Assembly: GCA_963281255.1 (NCBI GenBank)
Contig: OY725488.1
Span: forward strand, 4,921,925-4,985,924
Length of the DNA: 64,000 nt
Reading direction: 5' to 3'
Source of the DNA: Aphrocallistes beatrix
Lineage: Eukaryota > Porifera > Hexactinellida > Sceptrulophora > Aphrocallistidae
Shown: one piece after another, positions 56,101 through 64,000 of the stretch
Numbering within the stretch: position 1 is the stretch's first letter
How the letters are laid out: every line of letters starts with the position of its first letter
Notes under the pieces: generated by a model
What the model was told of the DNA's origin: nothing
Seen by the model: only the letters and a program-made list of their open reading frames with translations
Databases searched by the model: none
Translations under genes and position numbers: made by a program

Positions 56101-56531
56101 GTCATTGAACAATTCTAACTCTAACCTTTTTAAACTAATATCAACTAAACCATTAATACTATTACTACGAAAATCTATGCTATCTAATATTTAACTAAAC
56201 CTAAACTATCTATTTTAAATTTCAATTGATCTATCGCTTGCGTGAAGATGTCATGATACGAAGGGAGTACGGGAAACATAACAGGTAGCTCACATGACAG
56301 ACGCTCCTTTAATCTATCCTGCACTTTCCCGCGATTAAATTTCCATGTGGAATAGAGGAAAGACCGTTTATTGTTACGGTTTATCCCAAAAACGGTCTGA
56401 GACAAAGTACCCCATATTGGCCTGGGATTACTTTTATCCTACTTTTCCAATTTTTCTTCTAGGGTATTAAATTGGCTCAAAGTGTCTAGGCCCAGAAATG
56501 CTTCAATGAATTGGTCAATTTTAGATGCTAT

Positions 56532-57349
56532 CTATGTCAAACCTAAATAAACAATTGAAAAGCTATAAATTGTATAACCAATTAAAATTAGTAATGAAAG
56601 TAAATAGTTAACTTACCAACGAGAGATGCGAGCTGAGTAAAGGAAAATCCAAGAAAAAATCGAAGAGAAAGCGAGAAAAACGAATATACCAATACAAATG
56701 CGTAAATATGGATAAAACGCGTCAACAGACGTTTTATAGAAGCTAGAATGTTGGCATTACTATGGATTTGAGGAAGCAAGTTAGGAAATTACAATATGCA
56801 CATGGTATTACACTGTAGTATATACTCTACTATGTATGAATTTAATGTACAAAAATTAAACCTTATATTTTCCCAAAAAGGGAGATATCAACTTGAAATT
56901 TGAAACATAAGGTGTACCAAATAAGAGCAATAAGTATATAAAAGGAGAAATTGATATTTCGAATAACTTCTGAGATACAATTAAAAAGGTGCAAAATTGA
57001 AAGTGAAAATGCTGAGTCATCATGGATAAAATCGAGAAACAAATATCGTCACATAGGTGTACCAACGCTCTTTCACACGCTGATATGATTTTTTTCATGT
57101 AGATTATATAGTTTTATGATATAAGGTGTTTCCTGTGACATGCGAATCCGCTGCTAACTTCACACTCGTTAATTGTTTTAAGCTTATGTAGTCGGTTGTT
57201 GATAGGGTGTTAAAAGACATTGTTTAAGCATTATCCACTGTCGCCCAATATATGCTCCAGTCCAAGAAATTATTTTAAACATAAATTCCAACCAGTGATC
57301 ATTTCCAAATACGAGAATCATGCACGGATCCGAGAAAACGATTTGATGT
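56532..57349. other. Putative 5' region of the OTU-DDE gene, otherwise unassigned
   Basis: 56617-56780 (minus) may be its first exon (SFTQLASLV before the GTAAGT donor). Beyond that no motif or terminal repeat was found. Confidence 0.35.
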
Positions 57350-57625
57350 GTAAGGATGATGATTAACAAAGTGATGAGTAATCATTTTTTGTTCATAGTT
57401 GCATCATATGTGAGATATAGTAATATATACATTCTATCAAAATTTCAGCCTTCTATCACCTAAATGGCTGAGTATATAGTCGAAAAACTGAAATTTATAA
57501 TTTTCAAATAAGTGACAATGACGTCATAATTCCATGATGAGTCGACATTTTCGTCTGAGGTCTGAACCTAGTGGAGCCATAGCCAAAAGACTCCCACCTA
57601 CCAAAAATCAACTTTCTGTGCACTC
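57350..57625 (-). mobile_element. Helitron-like copy, partial
   Basis: Holds GATGAGTAATCATTTTTTG, AATGACGTCATAATTCCATG and CATAGCCAAAAGACTCCCAC. Both family termini are missing. Confidence 0.65.
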
Positions 57626-57700
57626 ATTAATAATTTAATATTTATAAAATATATCAATAAGCATTTCTTTTTTTACACTAGCTACGCACTTACATATGAA

Positions 57701-58039
57701 ATGCCGACCAGTTTCCCGGAACCTGGTTTCAAGAGTAACAACACATCTAAACATCGTGTGGCTCTTTTCAAGATGCCCCAGGAACCACATCAACTTAGAC
57801 ACGCTTAGGTTCGGATACTCCGCAGAGATGATATAGTAGACGAGTTAAAGGGTGTTTACGTCTGCGTGAATCACTTTAGGACTAAATATATCGAGTACAC
57901 GCACTAGGTTCCCAACGGAGGTGATACTTTTCGTGAAATCCCTGGATTGAACCCAAAGCTGAAAGTTGATAGTGTACCAGTCTTTCTACCTGGATGTCCC
58001 TCATACTACTCACAATCTGCAGACAAGCTTTTCTTATAA
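57701..58039 (+). pseudogene. THAP-domain pseudogene
   Basis: From ATG 57701 one frame runs MPTSFPEPGFKSNNTSKH, ALFKMPQEPHQLRHA, a TAG where Trp is usual, then VRILRRDDIVDELKGVYV, CVNHF, a second TAG, then VPNGGDTFREIPGLNPKLK and PGCPSYYS to TAA 58037-58039. The C-x2-H ligand pair (CVNH) survives, but both N-terminal Cys are Phe, so zinc binding is lost. It is more decayed than the THAP gene at 28023-28436 and of a different subtype. The last 19 bp belong to a perfect hairpin. Confidence 0.8.
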
Positions 58040-58093
58040 TGACTGATTACGAGGTTTTACCTCGTAATCAGTCATTATAAGAAAAGCTTGTCT
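58021..58093. repeat. Perfect hairpin, 35-bp arms
   Basis: AGACAAGCTTTTCTTATAAT (58021-58040) and the following 15 bases are exactly complementary to 58059-58093, with TTT as loop. The left arm is the end of the THAP frame, so the right arm is an inverted duplication of it. Confidence 0.9.
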
Positions 58094-58148
58094 GTATTGT
58101 TTTCTATGTCTGGCACAGCCGTGTAACTGTTTGAAATTTCAAAAAATG

Positions 58149-58286
58149 AAAGCGTTAGTACCTCAAATAATCCAATCAATCATCTGGAATTCTTCCATAT
58201 ATCGCGATGTTGTGTCGCATCCGTAGTTTATTTAGGTATGCAATACGCGGATGCGACACAACGTTATTTGAGGTACTCACGCTTTT
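58149..58286. repeat. Nested inverted repeats
   Basis: Outer arms AAAGCGTTAGTACCTCAAAT and ATTTGAGGTACTCACGCTTT enclose an inner pair ATGTTGTGTCGCATCCG / CGGATGCGACACAACGT (58207-58264). The downstream frame to 58509 (TANLTAELRGVLVRS and so on) is not recognised. Confidence 0.7.
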
Positions 58287-58605
58287 GCAAGAAGGTCTCT
58301 TCTGGATCACATCTACATCAGCAACAGCCGAATACCACAATCTCAGGGGTTTGCTTCCATTAATAACTGCTCTGGCACCAGCTCATGATTCCCTCCTGGA
58401 TACCATCAGGGCAACTGCAAATCTGACTGCAGAGCTCAGAGGTGTACTTGTAAGAAGCACAGTATTGAATCTTCACCTGCGTGTGGAGTGTGTAGGAAAA
58501 GCTGCATGAATTCGTCAGTGTGTCTGATCTGATCACTGAAGATGACTAGTAATTTAAGTTCTATCGAAATGCCTTACCAATTGAATTTTGAGATTTTTCT
58601 ATTTC

Positions 58606-59190
58606 AAGTAGCTTCTCTCGTATAAATTTTCGAATAAATTCTGTTGAATTAGTTACAACTTAACCATAGACTGACTGGACATGAATAGCTAAGTAGGATA
58701 AAGTATAAATTACAATAAAATTAGATAGCTTCGGATACTCCAAAAAATCATTAGCTATGTGAACTAAATCTTGAAAATCATGTTAAAAGACACTTTAGAG
58801 GGGTGATATATGCATCACTAGTATACCCAACTAGCTTAGCAGAATCGAACAAGAGGTCATTCAATAGGGTAGGAACCAGATTTTACAATGAATTGCTGTT
58901 ACTTTCATAACACATTCCTCCTGTGTTGCAAGAGAAAAAATATTTCCAAATATAGTCATGTGAACACTTAAACGAAGGGAAATTCACGTTGATTACGAAT
59001 ATCGTGATACAAATTGGAATAGTTTAATACTGTGGAAGTTATATGCATTTTAAGGATGTTCCACTGAAGGGATGTTTGGGATGTTGAGTTATTACTTAAG
59101 TAGCAACACTCGTTCATTTACCACTGAAATAAATTCGGTTGCAGTTTGTCCTAACTCAAACCATAGATTGACTGTACTATATAACTTAGT
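58606..59190. repeat. Pair of diverged direct repeats
   Basis: 58606-58692 and 59096-59186 share AAGTAGC...CTCGT, CGAATAAATTC-like and AACCATAGA-TGACTG blocks in the same order. The DNA between them is AT-rich without a gene. Confidence 0.45.
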
Positions 59191-59446
59191 GATTTTATTA
59201 CTCATGTACCAAAAAAACGGACTTTGTGGGGATTTTTTCAGATGCCAATAAAATTTATATATTTTTTTTGTTACTTTATTTTGGTCTTGTGAAGTGGAAA
59301 ATATGATAGACTATATATGATTCAATTTTGAATGCATTTGCTTTTATAGTATGTTCCAAACTTTATTGATAGTGAACGGGGGTCTATCATTAGGATGTGC
59401 TAGCATAAACCAAAAAACCTGACTTTGAGACGCTGTATCTCAAAAA

Positions 59447-62400
59447 CTAGACATGAGAATCAAAAGCATTTTGGAATGCGTAAGTATTTCTAAAAGGAGA
59501 AACGTTCCGAGTCGATGCTGTCCTCCGATCGTGGAACTCCTTGTAGGATCCCTTCGCTTGTTGCATATTATTCTCTGGTTCCTGCCATTTTTCGGTGGGA
59601 CCGTCAGGTACCTGAGTTGGGTTAACAGCCCCCTCGCGCGTCCCGTCTCGGCTACTTACCCACTTCTCCCTGTTCGTTCCAGCCATCGTGTCAATTACCG
59701 ATCGGAGTCCTGTGCCATACATTAACTCCTGGGGGGAGTACTTTGTGCTTGAATTCCTGAGGAAGTTGTGCGTAAACGCTGCCTGCTGCTCCTTCGGCTA
59801 GTTGGCAACGGAGTGCTTGTTTCATGCTCTGTATCGACCTCTCAGCCTCCCATCCCCTTCAGGGTGATATGACGATGAGTGCTTCTTGGTAATACCGAAC
59901 TTAGAGCATAGTTCTCGGATCGACCTCCCATCCACGTTTCTCCCCTTGTCTGTTAAAAGGACCTTGGGTACCCCGTGCCTGTACGCGTATATCCACCCCA
60001 CCATCAACGCATCACTTATAGTTCCGGCGGTTTGATCATACAAGGGCACGATTTCGATGAACTTGGCAAACAAGTCTATGATAGATAACATGTAACGATA
60101 CCCCCCAGAAGACCAGGGCAGTGTAGCTACGTCCATCGCGATTGTGTTCCTTGGTTCACTGGTATCCAAACGCATTGGTTGGAGAGGTTCCCTCTTCTGA
60201 GACCGCCTTTTGTTTTCATCGCATACGCTGCACGAGAGACAAAACTCTTCAATAGTCTTCCTCATCCCAAACCAGAAAAAACATTCTTTTATATATAGTA
60301 TACTCTTCTCAATGCCAGCATGAGACAGGCGATGCGATGAGCCATCTCTGTGACCTCCGCTTGCAAAGTCCTAGGTACCACGATCGCTTGCTTCCTACAT
60401 AGTCTTCCATAATCGTCAATGCGCATGCCCTCCTGGTTCCTGTTTGGTCTTGATCCTACCCTACCCAACCTGGGGTCCTCAAGTTGTTCCATGGTGTTAC
60501 AAATAGGTGATTCCTTTAGTTGTTCCGTTCTTAATTTCCTTTTAGTGAAGCAGTCTCAGCATTCAAGACATAAATAAGTCTCTCGAAATGCTCTTCCTCA
60601 TCTTCCACCCATTTGTCCCGTGGTCCCGGGATGCGACTTAGGAAATCTGCGCCTCCATTATCCGTCCCCCGCCTATATTCGATTTCATAATCGTACGACT
60701 CCAACTCAAGGATCCATCGGGCGAATTTGTTCCTTGGGTCCTTCTGCCTTCGCAGCCATACGAGGGGGTTGTGGTCCGTTATCACAATTACCCTTTTTGC
60801 TCCTCGCAAGTATGTTCGCCATTTACGTAACGCTGCGACGATGCCCCAGGCCTCCAGTTCCCCGGCTGCATATTTCCCTTGGACTTGATACTTGCGGAAT
60901 AGAACTGCATATATTGATACTTGCGGAATAGAACTGCATAGGCACTCTTCTACCCTCCGCGTTCGTGCTCGAAGCATCCGTCTCCAAGTAGAACGGTTGC
61001 TCCCACCAGGGGAATGCCAGCATCTGGAACCCGCGGGTTAAGAGGTTCATTAGCGACACGAAACTCGATTCACATTCCGTCGACCATACCCAAGGGACTT
61101 CCTTTCGAGTCAAATGGTGCAATAGCCGCCAGGGTTGCAACCGAAGGCACATACTCCCGGTACCAGTTGATCAACCCCATGAATCGCCGGATATCTTTCT
61201 TGCTAGTCGGACTGGGATATTGTTCAATACGTAGAAGTGTAGTCGGCAATGGTAGGCGTCCCTCCCCGAACACTAGATGCCCCAGAAATTGTACTTCTCG
61301 ATAAGCGAACTTGCATTTGTCCAGCCTCAGTTGAATACCTGCTTTCGCCTAACAACTGAGAACCTGGTCTAAGTGGTTAAGATGTGCAGCGAAGCCCCCA
61401 GAGTGTATAATAATATCGTCGACAAAAGCCTCCGCGTTTGTTGCCTCATTTAATACATTGTAGTGCGAGTTGGTTGGTAGCCTGTGAATTACACAGACCA
61501 AACGGCATTCTATTAAACCCGTACTGGCCCCTCGTCGAAACAAAGGCCGTACACTCCTTGTCCTCCTCCCGGAGTGGGATGCTCCAATACGCCGAGGCAA
61601 TCAAGGGTTGAAAATATCCAGCACCCTCCCATTCGGTCAAATACATCGTTGGAGTCTGGCATCGGGTATGCATCTTTCTTAGTGACAGCGTTCAAATCTC
61701 GGTAATCGACCGTAAACCTCTGTGAGCCATCTTTCTTTCGAACCAATATGATCCTGCTCCCCATGGGGAATCAGAAGGGCGTATGATCCCATTTCTGCAA
61801 TTTGTAGGCCTATTTCCCTTTCTCTGCGTTGCGATACCCTTAGTGGTCGATGCCTGATGGGCTGATCATCCAGAAGTGTGATTCGATGCTCACCGGTACG
61901 AATTTCACTCGGGTTTTTGGGGTTAGAAGCGAAAACCTCGCTGTGCTTCCCCAAACTCCGCGTATTGCCTCCTGTTGTGTCGGGAGAAGGGTCCCCTCCA
62001 TATCAAAGTCTGAGGAACTCTTCATTTGGGTCGACGTGTGCACCGCCTCGACTCTAGAAAATGCCTGTCCTCCTTGTACGGATGCGCCGGCCTCCTTCCA
62101 ATGTTTATCCAATCGTACCCGAAACCTCTTTACATCGAAGCAGACTTCCTTGAAACTTCCCAAAGAATTTCTCCCGAGTATTGCTGTTCGTACCGCGGTA
62201 TCTAGCACCTCCAACTTGTGCCTAACCTTTTGTCCATTCCCAACGATTTCTACCTCTAACGCGCCACATATGGGGATATGGAACTCTCCGACCATAGATT
62301 CGGCCGTCTTTCGATTGGTAAGGAAGATTCATGTGCTTGATGGTGCCCTTGTCGACTACAGAAGGTTGAGCTCCCGTGTATAGCATTACGTCGATCGGAC

Positions 62401-62460
62401 TCCCGTCAAACAGCACCGGAATAATAACTGCCGCCTCTGGACATCCGGCTAAGCTGTCTG
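59447..62460 (-). pseudogene. gypsy pol pseudogene (PR-RT-RNaseH-IN)
   Basis: Protease at ~62330-62440 reads DVMLYTGAQPSVVD: Tyr replaces the catalytic Asp of DTGA. Reverse transcriptase starts near 61890 (ITLLDDQPIRHRPLRVSQ), with ILVRKKDGSQRFTVDYRDLN (~61740), YGFNRMPFGLC (~61520) and the active site FVDDIIIHS (~61420). RNase H motifs: ETDASS (~60990), ITDHNPLVWL (~60780), NGGADFLSRI (~60660). Integrase: HRLSHAGI...CLSCSVC zinc-binding region (60330-60220), then MDVATLPW, LTDKGRN and YHPEGDG with the D, D and E residues (60140-59870). Frameshifts occur near 61800, 61650, 61550, 61330, 60960, 60320 and 59850. A ~27-bp tandem duplication (TTGATACTTGCGGAATAGAA, 60876-60931) breaks RNase H. Not functional. 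Confidence 0.88.
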
Positions 62461-62469
62461 CTATTTCCA

Positions 62470-63000
62470 CTACGTTGTGAGGCTTTGTTCTACCATTGCA
62501 TTGACGTAGCCCATGCCCCTTCTCCCGCATCGTTGCCATCTTTTCTCTTGGCAATGAGCCATTAAGTGAGTATCCGACCCACATGCGAAACACCTAGCCG
62601 GAGAGGAGGTAGTCATGTTCCTTCCCAAATCCTTTAGCCGTCCCCTGCCAACGCTGGGATATTTTCCTTTCGAATATTGGTCAACCCGCATGACGTCCTC
62701 TACTCCTGCCTCCTCATCTCTACGATTCGCTGCCCTTTCTTTTTGCGTTGGTCTGGACTCCTTATGTCCCTCGTCTTCTTCAACCCTGGCTATGCGTCCT
62801 ATTTCACGGTAACCATAATCCATCTTATACCCCTTCTCCTTTCAGCCAAGGTCCTGCAAATATGCGCGGGTAGCATTTGAATCTCTTTCTTGCCCACCCC
62901 CCTCAGTCGCTCGCAGCCCCGCAGTGGCTGCGTCAAAGAGGGGCTTCCATTTCTCATCCTTGCGTAGTTCTGGTATAAACATTCGTTCAGCCATCGAACA
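62470..63000 (-). pseudogene. gypsy gag C-terminal remnant
   Basis: RCFACGSDTHLMAHC (~62560-62600) is a C-x2-C-x4-H-x4-C nucleic-acid-binding knuckle. Upstream is an Arg/Glu/Lys-rich stretch (HKESRPTQKERAANRRDEE). The part from 62799 lies in another frame (TRPLRGC-like, LLPAHICRTLAERR). The N-terminal gag is lost or unrecognisable. Confidence 0.75.
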
Positions 63001-63486
63001 AAATTCAAAATAGATTTGTATGACGAAATTAGAGAGTTTGTGAAAAATCTAATTTGAATAACAAAGACAATACAAAGAAACGAGTACATAACAATAGTTA
63101 TACGTATGACTATAAACACTATATGCCTTGTTGTTACGAGTAACCATGACTCCTAATTGTAAACGATGCTACCCCCCACGACGGGTGAATCCAGTTGCCT
63201 GACAGTCATAGACTGTTCTAACTTCCTAATATACATTTTAGTAGCTAATTATTCATTATAAACTGATATACTTTAATTAGTAGTAGTTGTTGTAATATTA
63301 ATTATTATTCACAATTGGCTGAAAATATTCGAATTAGGGGGTCTCAAGAAAATTTTTGAATTTTCAGCATACCTTTGAAATTTTCCCAAAATTATTTACC
63401 CTTAATGACTCAATTTACATTTTTACATATTTGAACTTAATTAAAATCCATATTTCTCGCGACTTTAAAATTTTGAAATAGGAGTT
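63001..63486. other. No gene recognised
   Basis: AT-rich transition out of the retroelement. I see no long terminal repeat or primer-binding site that I could defend. Confidence 0.4.
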
Positions 63487-63607
63487 TCTTGTATATATCT
63501 TGTATATAGATCTTGTATATAAGGATATCTTGTATATATCTTGTATATAGATCTTGTATATAAGGATATCTTGTATATATCTTGTATATAGATCTTGTAT
63601 ATAAGGT
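63487..63607. repeat. 41-bp tandem repeat, three units
   Basis: Units start at 63487, 63528 and 63569; each is TCTTGTATATATCTTGTATA followed by TAGATCTTGTATATAAGG(ATA). The units are virtually identical. Confidence 0.9.
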
Positions 63608-64000
63608 CCCTAACATGGTAGATCATCTATGTTTCAATTTTTGAACCATTTGATACTACGGTTTGTTCACAACTTTATACAGAGCTAAACTATTAAGATT
63701 TACTATCGAAAAACGGAATTACGAGACTATGAGACGCTTTATCTGAAAAACTAGATATAATCATTAAAAGCGGTTTGGCATTCGTTAATATCTCTCAAAT
63801 CGACTACATGCCCACTCTCAGAGACGTAGTTAGTATCTTTATAGGTTGCGACACAATATTTTCGATTGCGGCCTGCATGGCTCGGGCACGTGCCGTCCTA
63901 CACCTTCACCTGCGGCATTGCCATGTGACTTTAAATATATAACATATGTCATTATACTTCTTTAATCGACTCTAGTCTGCAAATATTCTTTTATATTCAA
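63608..64000. other. No gene recognised
   Basis: AT-rich. 63720-63800 shows the weak similarity to 59385-59495 mentioned for the gypsy element. Confidence 0.4.

Larger units (their letters stand above)
51859..56531 (-). pseudogene. Large DDE-like gene with C-terminal OTU protease domain, broken
   Basis: A 5' exon probably ends at 56617 (CTCTCGTTG then GTAAGT), with an 85-bp intron (56532-56616) and an exon starting ASKIDQFIEAFLGLDTL. The middle has KFNNCLEFRFRIKDNPLICK (~55200), VASDLTRMPVSKYF, then VIVHLDATGSLLRKI (~54700), PIAEMISSAHSSAEITYFLH and VEIDYSWVIHSVCNVF (~54495). The two Asp motifs suggest a DDE recombinase of a repetitive invertebrate family. Then come PADSAWQIIICRQFNIPFNY and the OTU signature ILGDGNCNFSTVSYLLTG (Asp and Cys, 53209-53223). 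Next are LATDLEIFATALLFKIDIWV and RWARFSGMG, and, after a frameshift at ~51984, LGCHYEPDC, whose His fits the third catalytic residue. OTU domains cleave ubiquitin. About 1200 codons. Two insertions and several frameshifts and stops disable it. Confidence 0.75.
59440..63000 (-). mobile_element. Ty3/gypsy retrotransposon, inactive, GC-rich
   Basis: Gag zinc knuckle, protease, reverse transcriptase, RNase H and integrase follow in this order on the minus strand, the Ty3/gypsy arrangement. The block is visibly much richer in G+C than all surrounding DNA. No convincing long terminal repeats were found; only a weak similarity in the same orientation links 59385-59495 with 63720-63800 (GAGACGCT-TATCT-AAAAACTAGA). 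Flanks are cut or eroded. Confidence 0.85.

Noticed and set aside
59453-62880. Several plus-strand open frames of 65-177 codons
   Set aside because: They are antisense to the GC-rich gypsy pol, where stops are rare by composition.
59385-63800. Candidate long terminal repeats of the gypsy element
   Set aside because: Similarity of 59385-59495 and 63720-63800 is weak and short, and lacks TG...CA edges and a primer-binding site.
1-64000. tRNA or rRNA genes
   Set aside because: No A-box/B-box pair with a foldable cloverleaf and no conserved rRNA block was noticed by eye; a tRNAscan-type search would be decisive.

Overview
This is AT-rich animal nuclear DNA, not prokaryotic. The evidence is short GT-AG introns, one clear metazoan mitochondrial-enzyme exon, and a dense accumulation of eukaryotic transposons: hAT, Tc1/mariner, MULE, P-like, piggyBac-like, Helitron-like, LINE and Ty3/gypsy. 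The mix, especially FLYWCH-type MULEs, stand-alone THAP genes and large unnamed DDE families, suits an arthropod or similar invertebrate such as a small crustacean. I cannot name the species. One 200-base run of N marks an assembly gap (48627-48826).

Almost everything here is mobile-element sequence at different stages of decay. The host genes I can support are one exon of the branched-chain 2-oxoacid dehydrogenase E1 alpha subunit (30909-31384, +) and, weakly, one orphan exon (44433-44601, +).

Layout: 0-5 kb holds Helitron-like copies, a dead Tc1 transposon with DD37E spacing (961-2293) and a piggyBac-like MITE. 5-10 kb holds several inverted-repeat MITEs and relics of Tc1 and hAT transposases. 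10.4-13.9 kb is a 3.5-kb hAT element with a broken transposase, inserted into an older MITE and itself carrying two smaller hAT MITEs. 14-18.5 kb is nested MITEs. 18564-26346 is a 7.8-kb Foldback-like MULE. It has minisatellite terminal inverted repeats, an 11-bp target duplication and a FLYWCH/DDE transposase pseudogene, and it is stuffed with later insertions. 26913-29005 is a THAP-bearing element with 70-bp inverted repeats and a 7-bp target duplication, probably P-like. 29-36 kb holds the host exon, an unnamed repetitive gene family, a DD34E Tc1 element and a second MULE relic. 36.7-50.5 kb is mostly MITEs, Helitron-like copies, a LINE tail and a hAT deletion derivative. 51859-56531 (minus strand) is a large broken gene that joins a DDE-like region to a C-terminal OTU cysteine-protease domain. 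A Helitron-like copy and a hAT MITE interrupt the OTU part, and removing each one restores the reading frame. 57.7-58.1 kb is a dead THAP gene ending in a perfect hairpin. 59.4-63.0 kb is a broken, GC-rich Ty3/gypsy retrotransposon on the minus strand.

The elements date one another by nesting. Several insertions can be proved from within the window, by target duplications, by uninterrupted copies of the target elsewhere, or by restored reading frames. The recurrent ~535-bp Helitron-like family (TC start, CTTG end, A/T target) is the most frequent repeat.
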